From the NCBI GenBank assembly GCA_964561605.1, contig CAZLQD010000044.1, positions 1 to 35,860 of the forward strand: a stretch of 35,860 bases of DNA, read 5' to 3'. The notes beneath the pieces were generated by a model, which ran no database searches, was not told the DNA's origin, and saw only the letters and a list, made by a program, of their open reading frames with translations. This DNA is from JALUZX01 sp964561605 (GTDB taxonomy: Bacteria > Planctomycetota > UBA1135 > JALUZX01). Below, one piece after another: positions 24,173-32,700 of the stretch (the first letter of the stretch is position 1; each line of letters starts with the position of its first letter). The position numbers were made by a program, and so were the translations under genes.

Positions 24173-24393
24173 GAATGGTTCCTAACTAGGACAGGATCGG
24201 ACGAGTCCGGACCTTTTTCAAGGGGGTGACGAAATCCGCCGCGATGGCCGAATCTGCGGCGGAGAACGGCCCCGGCGGGAAGCTCGGTGCCCCTGGTGAT
24301 CACAAGGGGAGGCCCGACCGGGGGCGCCTGGGCCGTCGGGGCGGCGGAGAAGAGCAGGGGAAAGAAACCGATCTGCCGGGCGAGGGTTCTCAC
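24151..24393 (-). CDS. Doubtful small exported ORF or gene remnant
   Basis: An 80-codon frame starts at a GTG overlapping the stop of the CapA-like gene (GTGA, 24390-24393), the same coupling seen elsewhere in this window. The first residues look like a weak signal peptide (FFPLLFSAAPTAQA), and codon use through LVITRGTELPAGAV is G/C-ended like real genes. The end becomes implausible (RRRFGHRGGFRHP) and overlaps the perR start by 22 nt. Another frame there reads AADSAIAADFVTPLKKV, so a frameshifted remnant is also possible. Evidence is thin. Confidence 0.25.
   Translation of the reverse strand: MRTLARQIGFFPLLFSAAPTAQAPPVGPPLVITRGTELPAGAVLRRRFGHRGGFRHPLEKGPDSSDPVLVRNHSWKGRPF
24177..24190 (-). 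promoter_or_regulatory. Possible autoregulatory motif before perR
   Basis: The minus strand reads CCTAGTTAGGAACC just before the TTG start. CCTAGTTAGG is nearly palindromic, and CYTAGTTAGGAA is shared with the katA upstream region (23640-23651). It also contains the presumed ribosome site, so part of the match may be chance. Binding by the regulator is inferred. Confidence 0.35.
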
Positions 24394-26051
24394 CTTTTCC
24401 GCCAGTCCACCACCCGGAAGGACCCGAGTTCCACGGCCTTCCCCGGCGCCTCCTTCCGGGACTTCCTGGGGTCCAGGACAAGGGCCCTGAGGCGGTAGGT
24501 CCCGGGCGGGACGGCCCTTCCCAGCCGGGCCGGGTAGTAGTCCTCCACGATCTCCCCCGGCTTCATCCGCCATAGAGGAAGAGTCCAGTCCGCCGGATCG
24601 TGCCGGTTGTAACGGGCCGAACGGATCACCTTCCCAGCCCCGTCCAGCATCTCCAGGCTCACGAGCCAGGGCTCCTTCACGGGCTTCGTCACCCTCCACC
24701 AAGTGTGGACGTAGAGGATGGTCCCCTCCTCGGCGGCCGGGGGAAAGCGGTATCCAAGGAGTTCCACGCCGGGCGCGACCATCGCCGGTGGATCCAGGCG
24801 GCAGGCTCCCTCCGGAAGATCCTTCACGAGGGCGGAATCATTGCGGGGAACAGGGAATTCCCGGGTTGCGGGAAACTCGTGGAAGACGAGACCCTCCTTC
24901 ACCGGAGGCCTGGGCGTGACCCTGGGGTTCTCCACCCGGATCACACCGACAGGGCCCCATACCGGAGAGCGCCTCATCTCCATCCTGGTCCCCAGGGCCC
25001 GGCAGAGATCGCCCATCTCCCTGAGAGTCCGCCAGGCATCCTCGGGGCTCGGCCACTCCGTATGGGCCACCAGGACCTGGGTGGGATAGATCTCCAGGCG
25101 GTGCACCCCCTTGGGGCTGATCCGCAAAAGAAAGACGCCCCCCATCTTGCCGGGCTCCCCGTAGATCCCGTCCAGGAGGAGGTTGCCCATGTCGTAGACC
25201 ACCATCTTCCCGTCCACGATCTCCACGCCCTGGAGACGGTGAGCCGAATGGCCGAGGATCAGGTCCACCCCGTATTTGAAGGCCATCCTGGCCATCTTCC
25301 TGTGGAGCCCGCTCGTCTCCCTGTCCCAGTTGCGCCCCCAGTGGATCGTGAGCACCAGGAGGTCGCACCGGCCCTTGGCCCACTCCCCCAGGCATTTCAC
25401 CCGGTCCTCGAAGATCTCCAGGTCCCCCTCGGGGGCGTGGTTCACGCCGGGTTTATTCTTCCCCGCCGCAAACATGGGCATGGTGGTGTCCATCCCGGCC
25501 AGGGCCACCCGGGTCCGCCCGACCCGCACCAGGGCCGGCCTTCCCGCCTCGGCCTGGTCCAGGCCGAGCCCCACGCAGACCAGGCCCGCTTCCCGGGTCC
25601 ACCGCAAAGTCTCCGCCCCGGATAGAGGACCGTAATCCGCGCCGTGGTTGTTGGCGGCCGTCACCATGTCGATCCCCGCCCGGGTGATCACCCGGAGCAT
25701 CTCGGGCCTGGCCCGGAAGTAGCAGGGGTTCCTCTCCCCCTTGAAGGCGGGAAATCCCCCCAGGGCCACGCAGCACTCCAGGTTGGCCAGGGCCGCGTCG
25801 GCCCCCGCCAGCAAGGGCTTCACCTCCTGGAGAGGCCACTCGATGCCGTAGCGGGTCACGTAGTCGTGCTCCCGCCGGGCCAACACCGTGTCCCCCCCGG
25901 CCGCCAGGGAGTCCCAGGCCGGCGAAGGTGGTTCCAGGAAAGCCAGCTCCGGGAGCCCGGGAAGGGAGACGTGCTCCGCCCTCTCCGTTCCCCGGCAGGA
26001 GAAAAAGGCCAAGACGAGGAGACAGGCGGGAAAGGAGGTTCGGCCTCGCAT
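24390..26051 (-). CDS. CapA-like (PGA_cap) calcineurin-type phosphoesterase-fold lipoprotein
   Basis: The 553-aa protein has an N-terminal export signal with a possible lipobox (LVLAFFSC). Residues ~50-310 match the poly-gamma-glutamate CapA family: GDTVLARR, ALANLECCV, AANNHGADYG, LTIHWGRNWD, LGHSAHRLQGVE and YDMGNLLLDG. The ~200-residue C-terminal part appears to be a separate beta-rich domain with HTWWRV and a PPGTYRLRALVLD segment. The capsule genes capB and capC are absent, so a role in capsule attachment cannot be claimed. The ATG at 26051 follows GGGAG; a 42-codon upstream extension is open but has no signal sequence. Confidence 0.8.
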   Translation of the reverse strand: MRGRTSFPACLLVLAFFSCRGTERAEHVSLPGLPELAFLEPPSPAWDSLAAGGDTVLARREHDYVTRYGIEWPLQEVKPLLAGADAALANLECCVALGGFPAFKGERNPCYFRARPEMLRVITRAGIDMVTAANNHGADYGPLSGAETLRWTREAGLVCVGLGLDQAEAGRPALVRVGRTRVALAGMDTTMPMFAAGKNKPGVNHAPEGDLEIFEDRVKCLGEWAKGRCDLLVLTIHWGRNWDRETSGLHRKMARMAFKYGVDLILGHSAHRLQGVEIVDGKMVVYDMGNLLLDGIYGEPGKMGGVFLLRISPKGVHRLEIYPTQVLVAHTEWPSPEDAWRTLREMGDLCRALGTRMEMRRSPVWGPVGVIRVENPRVTPRPPVKEGLVFHEFPATREFPVPRNDSALVKDLPEGACRLDPPAMVAPGVELLGYRFPPAAEEGTILYVHTWWRVTKPVKEPWLVSLEMLDGAGKVIRSARYNRHDPADWTLPLWRMKPGEIVEDYYPARLGRAVPPGTYRLRALVLDPRKSRKEAPGKAVELGSFRVVDWRKR

Positions 26052-26204
26052 GGTTCGCTCCCAGGTCTTTCCGCCCTCCCTCCCGGTCCCGCGCCTTTCC
26101 AACCTACAGGATCCCGGCCCCCCGGGGAAAGACCGCATGCCCCCACCCGAGGACAGGCATCCCCACGCCCCCCTCATGGAAGGAAGGCACCAAGGCGTCT
26201 TCCC

Positions 26205-27170
26205 TCAGGATCCTTCCAGGCAGGCACGCACCAGTTCACCCACGGAGGTCCGCGCCAGGCCCACGCAAGTATCCGCTGCCCCGTAGTAGACAAGGACCTC
26301 CGATTCCGGCAATGCGAATCCCTCGCCGTCCCTTTCCCGGACCGCCATGCCCGAGGGAAAGACCACGTTGGGCACCTGCCCCACCATCTCGTAGAGTTCC
26401 CTCGGCTCCAGGATATTGGAGCGGGTCCTGCCGATCACACGGGAGGGATCCTCCAGGTCCAGGAGCACCGCCCCGGCCTGGTAGATATTGGCGCTCTGGA
26501 AATGGGTGGCGATGCCGTGGTAGATGTGGAGCCAGCCCTCCCGGGTCTTCACCGGCGGCGGCCCCGAGCCGATCCGCTCGTCCCAGAAGTGTGGATTCCC
26601 CCGCATCACCTGCGCCACGGGTCTCCAGGTGACCAGGTCTTCCGACTCGCTGAGCACGATCTCCTCCCCTGAGGTGGGTCCCCCTTCCAGGGTCACCCGG
26701 TTGGGCCGCTCCAACCTGAGGTAACGCCCCCCCACCTTCTCGGGGAAGAGCACGCCGTTGCGGGAGTCCCCTTCCCTGTCGAAGGAGACCAGTTCGAACT
26801 CCTCGAAGTCCCGGGTCTTTGCGATCCCGAGCCGGCAGGCCCCTTCCACGTCGGCGGCGAAGACCAGGTAGACCCATTCCTCCAGGAAGGTGAGCCTGGG
26901 ATCGTAAACGTGGTAGATCCGCTCCCCCACCGACTCCAACCCCCGGATCTCCACGACCCGGGAGAAGACCTCGAAGTCCACCCCGTCGGGGCTCCAGGCC
27001 GGCATCAGGAAGGTCTCCCTGGACCGGGCCTGGACCCGGAGGAGAAGCATCACCCCCCCCTTCCACTCCAAGGCACCCGGATTGAAGACCGACGTCACGT
27101 CCAAAAGCCGGGGAGGGAGATCGGGGATCTCCTCCCGCGTAAGGATCGGGTTCTCTTCGGCTCTTCTCAT
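26205..27170 (-). CDS. GH130-family mannoside phosphorylase/hydrolase
   Basis: The 321-aa protein shows the GH130 five-bladed propeller pattern: ENPILTREEIPD, VFNPGALEWKGGVMLLLRVQ, YDPRLTFLEEWVYLVFAAD, RNGVLFPEKVGGRYLRLERP and RIGSGPPPVKTREGWLHIYHG. These enzymes phosphorolyse or hydrolyse beta-mannosides; the subfamily and linkage cannot be told here. There is no signal peptide, so it acts in the cytoplasm. The ATG at 27170 is preferred; 12 more codons are open to 27206, and neither start has a good ribosome site. It is divergent from a GH38 gene and a transporter, which fits mannoside uptake and breakdown. Confidence 0.85.
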   Translation of the reverse strand: MRRAEENPILTREEIPDLPPRLLDVTSVFNPGALEWKGGVMLLLRVQARSRETFLMPAWSPDGVDFEVFSRVVEIRGLESVGERIYHVYDPRLTFLEEWVYLVFAADVEGACRLGIAKTRDFEEFELVSFDREGDSRNGVLFPEKVGGRYLRLERPNRVTLEGGPTSGEEIVLSESEDLVTWRPVAQVMRGNPHFWDERIGSGPPPVKTREGWLHIYHGIATHFQSANIYQAGAVLLDLEDPSRVIGRTRSNILEPRELYEMVGQVPNVVFPSGMAVRERDGEGFALPESEVLVYYGAADTCVGLARTSVGELVRACLEGS

Positions 27171-27311
27171 GGCCCGGATTATGGCAGGGCATGAAAGGGA
27201 AACCAATCCGGCATGCCTCCTTCAGGCTCCGCCCCCACACACAGCCCGGAAATGAAAGGAAAATCTTGGAAGAGAAACCACCCGCCGGAGGGGGAATGCG
27301 CCTCTCCAAAA

Positions 27312-27338
27312 GCCCCCGTGATCCTCCTTTGCGGGGGC
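27312..27338. other. 7-bp inverted repeat in divergent spacer
   Basis: GCCCCCG (27312-27318) and CGGGGGC (27332-27338) flank a 13-nt loop. It sits a few bases left of the perfect palindrome at 27344. Its role is unknown. Confidence 0.3.
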
Positions 27339-27343
27339 CCCAC

Positions 27344-27361
27344 GACCGTTCCGGAACGGTC
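27344..27361. promoter_or_regulatory. Perfect 18-bp palindrome, candidate sugar-repressor operator
   Basis: GACCGTTCCGGAACGGTC is fully self-complementary with a central CG, the form typical of LacI-family operators. It lies 62 nt before the GH38 ATG, between divergent GH130 and GH38 genes, where a single bound dimer could control both. A second inverted repeat, GAGGGT/ACCCTC, lies at 27366-27385. No regulator gene is in the window. Confidence 0.55.
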
Positions 27362-27423
27362 CTGTGAGGGTGTGTCCGTACCCTCCGTTTTCCCGCAGGA
27401 CTTTTCTTGTAGACTGGCCCTCC

Positions 27424-30400
27424 ATGATCGGGATCAGTGATCGAGAATTCCTGGCTCTTCGTTTCGAGAGTTTCGCCCGGGATGTGCTCGCCCCGGCGGT
27501 GACGCCTCTCAGGGCCCCCCTCCCGGCGGAGGTCTTCCAGCCCCAGGGCCCTCTCTCCTGGGAAGAGGCCCGAAAGGCTCCCTACCGTCCTGTGGAGATC
27601 GGCTTTCGCTGGGGTCCGGCCTGGTCCACCGCCTGGTTCCGCCTGAAAGGCCGGGTCCCTTCCTCCATGGCCGGCCGGCCCGTGGCGCTCCGCTTCTCCA
27701 GCGGAACGGAAGCCACCCTCTGGGAAGACGGCGTCCCCCGGCGGGGCTTCGATCCCTTCCGGGATAGGGTCCTCCTCTTTCCCCAGGCCCGGGGCGGCGA
27801 GGAGGTGGATCTCCTGGTGGAGGCGGCCTGCAACAAGCCCTTGGGGGCCACGGTCTTCTGGTGGGAGGACCGGGAGGTCCACAAGCGTTGGGCCGAGGAG
27901 AAGCCGGGCCGCCTGGAGGCCTGCGAACTGGTCGTCCTGGACCCCCCGATGGAGCGCTTCCTGGCAAAGTACGAATTCGCCCGAAAGACCGCCCTGGCCC
28001 TCCCGGAAGAGTCCCCCCGGTGGCGGGAGATCCTCCTGGGGCTGCGGGAGATCACCGCCGGGATCGACGCCGCCGCTCCCAGGGAGACGGCTCTCCCCCT
28101 GGAGAGAGACCTGGAGGCACTCCTGGCGGGAGGCCCCGCACGTCCCGCCACCACCTGCATCGCCGTGGGCCACGCCCACATCGACACGGCCTGGCTCTGG
28201 CCCTTGAGGGAGACCCGGCGCAAGCTCCTTCGAACCTGGAGCAACGTCCTGGAGTCGATGGAGGAGTTTCCGGAATTCCGGTTCCTGGCGAGCCAGGCCC
28301 AGCACTACGCCTTCGTGGAAGAGGACTCCCCGGCCCTCTTCGAGAAGGTCCGGGCCCGGGTCCTGGAAGGACGCTGGGAGGCGGGAGGCGCCATGTGGGT
28401 GGAGGCCGATTGCAACTGCCCCTCGGGGGAGTCCCTGGTCCGCCAGATCCTGCTGGGGACGACCTACTGGAGGGAGCGCTTCGGCGACGCCGCCCTCCAG
28501 AGGTTCCTCTGGCTTCCGGACACCTTCGGCTTCCCCGCCTCCCTTCCCCAGATCATGAAGCTCGCAGGCCTGGAGACCTTCCTCACCAACAAGATGAGCT
28601 GGTGCGAGTGGAACCGCTTCCCCTTCACCACATTCCGCTGGAGGGGAATCGACGGGACGGAGGTCCTGGCCCACCTCACCCCCGGCGAGGACTACAACGC
28701 CGCCCTGGAGCCGGCCGAACTCCTGAGGGGCGAGAGGCGCCTCCTCTCCAACGACACCAGGCCCGTCGGACCGCGGCGCTCCTTCCTGGAGACATGGCTC
28801 CAACCCTTCGGGTACGGCGACGGAGGGGGAGGCCCCACCAGGGAGAGCATCCTCCGGGCCCGCCTGGCGGGAAAGGTCCAGGGGCTCCCCCGCGTGGAGG
28901 CGGGCAGGGTGGACGACTTCTGCCGGGCCCTGGAGGAAAGACGGCGTAAGATCCTCGGGGAAGGCGGCCCCGACCTCCCCGCCTGGGACGGCGAACTCTA
29001 CATGGAGAACCACCGGGGCACCCTGACCTCCCAGGCCTGGATCAAGGCCGCGAACGCCCGGACGGAGAGGCGCCTCAGGACCCTGGAGGCTCTGGCCGCC
29101 GCCCTGCCCGAGGGACACCGGGCGGCAGGCAAGGCCCTTCCCCGCCTCGAGGATGCATGGAAGACCCTCCTCCTCCACCAGTTCCACGACATCCTGCCCG
29201 GATCGTCCATCGCGGAGGTCTACGACCAGGCCCGCCAGGCCTTCTCGGCCCTGGATTCCTCCCTGGCGGAGATGGAGGAGGAACTCCTAACCGCCCTGGA
29301 GGAAAGCCTGTTCCCATCGATTCCGGGAGAGGGCATCCTCCTGTTCAATCCCTGCTCATCCCCCCGGTCCGGGCCGGTCCGGGAGGAGGGCATCACGGCC
29401 CGGGCCCGGGAGATCCCTCCCCTCTCCCTGGCCTTTCTCCCGGAAGGCCCCCCTTCCCCCTCCGGCCATCCCCCGGTGAAAGTCGAGGGGAGGAGGATGG
29501 AGAACGGGATCCTCCGGGTGGAGATCGACGAGGGAGGAAACGTGGGTCTCCTCGAGAGGATCGGCGCTTCCCTGCCTGTCAATCCCCCCGCTCCCCAGGG
29601 AGGGCTCCTCCCCCTGGGAACCCCCGCGTTCTACGAGGATCGGCCGAGACGCTGGGAGGCCTGGAACCTGGACTTCGACTACACCGACAAGGAGATCCCC
29701 CCGGGCGCACGACCGCCCGAGATCCGCATCCTGGAAGAAGGCCCCTCCAGGGCGGCCTTCGAAGTGAGGCAGAAGTTCCGTTCCAGTGAAATCACCAGGA
29801 CCTACATCCTCGAGGAGGGATCCCCCAGGCTGGACGTGGAGTGCAGGGTGGATTGGCGCGAAGAGAGGACCATCTTCAGGATCCTCTTCCCCACGAGGAT
29901 CCGCGCTTCTCATGCGGTCTACGGGATCCAGTTCGGCCACGTCGAGCGCCCGACCCACAGGAACACGTCCTGGGAAGAGGCACGATTCGAAGTGCCCGGC
30001 CACGGATGGATGGACCTCTCCCAGCCGGGCCTGGGACTGGCCGTACTCGACGACGGAACCAAGTTCGGCCGCTCCTGCCTGGAAGGGACCCTGGGGCTCA
30101 CCCTGCTGAGGAGCCCCCGCTTCCCCGACCCCGGCGCGGACCGGGGAGTCCACCGCTTCCGTTACGCCCTCCTCCCCCACCTGGGGGATTGGCGCCGGGC
30201 CCGGGTCCCAGAGGAGGCCGAGGCCCTGGGCGACCCCCTCCGGGCATGGAAGGCCGCCCCGCCCCCGGAAGGAGGGGGCGCCGGAGGGGAAACCGCCGTG
30301 TTTTCGCCTTTCCGGATCGAGAGTCTTCGAGGCGGTTTCGTGGAGATCGCCGCCTTCAAGCCGGCCCGCTCGGGCCGGGGGAAGATCCTCCGCCTGGTGG

Positions 30401-30612
30401 AGCGCCACGGCAGGTTCCAGGAGATCCGGATCCGGTGGGCCCGCCCCCTGGAAGAGGTCCTCCCCGTGGACCTCCTGGAAAGGCCCGCCGAGGAAGAGGG
30501 TTTTCGGCGCAGCGGAGACACCGAGGTGGTGTGCCGGCTCAGGCCCTTCCAGATCCTCACCCTGCTCGTCCTGGAGTCCTCTCCGCGAAAGGAAGGGGAA
30601 GATCCTGCATGA
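27424..30612 (+). CDS. GH38 alpha-mannosidase
   Basis: The 1062-aa enzyme matches family GH38. GHAHIDTAWLW (zinc His250 and Asp252) is followed by FLWLPDTFGFPASLPQI with the likely nucleophile Asp366, LYMENHRGTLTSQA, and LHQFHDILPGSS with a further zinc His near 588. N-terminal beta (~1-230) and long C-terminal beta domains complete the usual layout and length. There is no signal peptide, so it should release alpha-linked mannose in the cytoplasm. The ATG at 27424 is chosen, although no ribosome site is clear; the frame is open 20 codons further from a GTG. The stop overlaps the symporter start (ATGA). Confidence 0.93.
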   Translation: MIGISDREFLALRFESFARDVLAPAVTPLRAPLPAEVFQPQGPLSWEEARKAPYRPVEIGFRWGPAWSTAWFRLKGRVPSSMAGRPVALRFSSGTEATLWEDGVPRRGFDPFRDRVLLFPQARGGEEVDLLVEAACNKPLGATVFWWEDREVHKRWAEEKPGRLEACELVVLDPPMERFLAKYEFARKTALALPEESPRWREILLGLREITAGIDAAAPRETALPLERDLEALLAGGPARPATTCIAVGHAHIDTAWLWPLRETRRKLLRTWSNVLESMEEFPEFRFLASQAQHYAFVEEDSPALFEKVRARVLEGRWEAGGAMWVEADCNCPSGESLVRQILLGTTYWRERFGDAALQRFLWLPDTFGFPASLPQIMKLAGLETFLTNKMSWCEWNRFPFTTFRWRGIDGTEVLAHLTPGEDYNAALEPAELLRGERRLLSNDTRPVGPRRSFLETWLQPFGYGDGGGGPTRESILRARLAGKVQGLPRVEAGRVDDFCRALEERRRKILGEGGPDLPAWDGELYMENHRGTLTSQAWIKAANARTERRLRTLEALAAALPEGHRAAGKALPRLEDAWKTLLLHQFHDILPGSSIAEVYDQARQAFSALDSSLAEMEEELLTALEESLFPSIPGEGILLFNPCSSPRSGPVREEGITARAREIPPLSLAFLPEGPPSPSGHPPVKVEGRRMENGILRVEIDEGGNVGLLERIGASLPVNPPAPQGGLLPLGTPAFYEDRPRRWEAWNLDFDYTDKEIPPGARPPEIRILEEGPSRAAFEVRQKFRSSEITRTYILEEGSPRLDVECRVDWREERTIFRILFPTRIRASHAVYGIQFGHVERPTHRNTSWEEARFEVPGHGWMDLSQPGLGLAVLDDGTKFGRSCLEGTLGLTLLRSPRFPDPGADRGVHRFRYALLPHLGDWRRARVPEEAEALGDPLRAWKAAPPPEGGGAGGETAVFSPFRIESLRGGFVEIAAFKPARSGRGKILRLVERHGRFQEIRIRWARPLEEVLPVDLLERPAEEEGFRRSGDTEVVCRLRPFQILTLLVLESSPRKEGEDPA

Positions 30613-32639
30613 ACCTCCAAGCCGTGGACTGGGCCATCGTGGCCGGCCTGGCGGCGGTCCTCACCTGGGCCGCCGTCCATACCAAACGTTACGCCGGGAG
30701 CGTATCGGGATTCCTCGCCGCGAACCGGTGCGCCGGCCGCTACCTCATCAGTGTGGCCTTCAACATGTCCCAGCTCGGGGTGATCACACTGGTATGGTAC
30801 TTCCAGCAGAACTACGACGTCGGCTACACCTCGATCTGGTGGGGGCTCCTGGAAGGCCCGACGATGATCTTCATCGCTCTCAGCGGCTGGGTGATCTACC
30901 GCTTCCGCAGGACAAGGGCCCTGACGCTGGCCCAGTTCTTCGAGATGCGCTACTCCAAGCGCTTCCGGGTCTTCGCGGGGCTCGTGGCCTTCCTCTCGGG
31001 GATCATCAACTACGGGATCTTCCCTGGCGTGGCGGCCCGCTACTTCATGGCCTTCTGCGGTCTTCCCGAGACCTTCACCGTGGCCGGGATCCAGGTGAAG
31101 ACCTTCACCTTCCTCATGCTGGTCCTCATGGGGACGGCTCTCACCTTCGTCTTCCTGGGCGGACAGATCGCCATCATGGTCACGGACTTCCTCCAGGGAG
31201 TCTTCAGCAACTTCGGCTTCACCGTCATCATCGTCTTCCTCCTCTTCACCATCCCATGGCAACACGTGGCGGACACCCTGATGGGACGCGTCTGGGAGGG
31301 GACCTGGGTCGCCCGGAGCGGTCTCCATCCCCCGCCGGGCAAATCCCTGATCAACCCCTTCGATCTGGGCGGTGAGGCCCGGTTCAACATCTGGTACTGG
31401 ATCATCAGCGTCGTGGTGATCATCTACGGCATGCGGGCCTGGCAGGGGGACCAGGGCTACAACGCCGCCGCCAAGACCCCCCACGAGGCCCGGATGGCCA
31501 ACATCCTCAACGGATGGCGTTTCAGGGTACTCATGCTGATCGTGGTGGTCCTGCCCGTCTACATCCGGACCTTGATGCATCATCCCGCATACGCCGCCAA
31601 GGCCTGGGCCGTGAAGGCCCAGCTCCAGGGGGTCCACCCGGAGGCCCTGGTCTCGGAACTGAGGATCCCCCTGGGGACGGCCGCCCTCCTTCCCGCCGGG
31701 TTGTTGGGAATCATGTGCGCCGCCATGCTGGGGGCCTTCATCAGCACGAACGACACTTACCTCCACTCCTGGGGTGCCATCTTCGTCCAGGACGTGATCC
31801 TTCCCTTCCGCAAGAAACCCCTCTCCCCCAAGGCCCACCTGCGCCTGCTGAAGGCCTCCATCTTCGGCGTGGCCGCCTTCGCGATCTTCTTCTCCTCCAT
31901 CTACAAGCCCAGCCAGTACATCTCCATGTTCCTGGCCCTCACGGGAGCGGTCTTCGTGGGAGGGGCAGGGTCGGCGATCATCGGGGGCCTCTACTGGAAG
32001 CGGGGAACCACCGCCGCCGCCTGGACGGCCATGATCACGGGCATGACCCTCAGCGGCTACGGGATCATCGTGAAGCAGGACGTCATGGCACCCCTCTTCC
32101 GGGCGGGCCTGGACTCCTGGTGGGCTCCCTTCGCCAGGCTCAGTCTCTGGATCCACGACGACACCTTCGTAACGGGCCAGGTCATGACTTTCGTGGCCAT
32201 CGCCGCATCGGTGATCTCCTACGTCACGATCTCCCTGGTGCAGAAGAAGGAATACAATCTGGACAAGCTCCTCCACCGGGGCCGATACGCCGTGGCGGAG
32301 GACCAGACGGAAGAGCACGAACAGCCCACGATCCTGGAGAAGCTGGGGTTCACCAGGGAGTTCTCCGGAAGGGACAAGTGGGTCACCTGGATCACCATCT
32401 CCTGGCCCCTGGCCTGGACGGTGATCTTCGTTGTGGTCACCCTCTGGAACCTCTCCTCCCCCTTCTCCGACGAAACCTGGCTCCACTACTGGCGCGACTG
32501 GACCTGGTTCATCCTCTTCTGCGGAGCCGCCGTGCTGATCTGGTTCACCATCGGGGGCTTCCGGGACCTCTTCGAGATGTTCCGCCGCCTCGAGAACTAC
32601 CAGGCCGACGAGACCGACGACGGCCGCGTGGAAGAATGA
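30609..32639 (+). CDS. Sodium:solute symporter (SSS family), probably sugar transporter
   Basis: The 676-aa membrane protein has about 14 hydrophobic segments. SSS features include the N-terminal FLAANRCAGRYLISVAFNMS block, LTLAQFFEMRYSKRFR, and GIMCAAMLGAFISTNDTYLH near residue 370. The long C-terminal part contains a hydrophilic section (about 545-585) followed by two more helices. Sodium-coupled uptake of a sugar is inferred because translation is coupled to the GH38 mannosidase (ATGA, 30609-30612) and a GH130 gene is divergent. The actual solute is not readable from sequence. Confidence 0.9.
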   Translation: MNLQAVDWAIVAGLAAVLTWAAVHTKRYAGSVSGFLAANRCAGRYLISVAFNMSQLGVITLVWYFQQNYDVGYTSIWWGLLEGPTMIFIALSGWVIYRFRRTRALTLAQFFEMRYSKRFRVFAGLVAFLSGIINYGIFPGVAARYFMAFCGLPETFTVAGIQVKTFTFLMLVLMGTALTFVFLGGQIAIMVTDFLQGVFSNFGFTVIIVFLLFTIPWQHVADTLMGRVWEGTWVARSGLHPPPGKSLINPFDLGGEARFNIWYWIISVVVIIYGMRAWQGDQGYNAAAKTPHEARMANILNGWRFRVLMLIVVVLPVYIRTLMHHPAYAAKAWAVKAQLQGVHPEALVSELRIPLGTAALLPAGLLGIMCAAMLGAFISTNDTYLHSWGAIFVQDVILPFRKKPLSPKAHLRLLKASIFGVAAFAIFFSSIYKPSQYISMFLALTGAVFVGGAGSAIIGGLYWKRGTTAAAWTAMITGMTLSGYGIIVKQDVMAPLFRAGLDSWWAPFARLSLWIHDDTFVTGQVMTFVAIAASVISYVTISLVQKKEYNLDKLLHRGRYAVAEDQTEEHEQPTILEKLGFTREFSGRDKWVTWITISWPLAWTVIFVVVTLWNLSSPFSDETWLHYWRDWTWFILFCGAAVLIWFTIGGFRDLFEMFRRLENYQADETDDGRVEE

Positions 32640-32661
32640 AATCCTAAGGTCCCCAGGAGGA

Positions 32662-32684
32662 GGGGACGCCCGAAGGGCGCCCCC
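32662..32684. terminator. Hairpin between convergent symporter and SBBP genes
   Basis: GGGGACGCCC (32662-32671) and GGGCGCCCCC (32675-32684) pair at 9 of 10 positions around a GAA triloop. It fills the 61-nt spacer between convergent stops and is a likely two-way terminator, though no T-run follows. Confidence 0.5.
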
Positions 32685-32700
32685 GAAGGCGTTGGACCGC

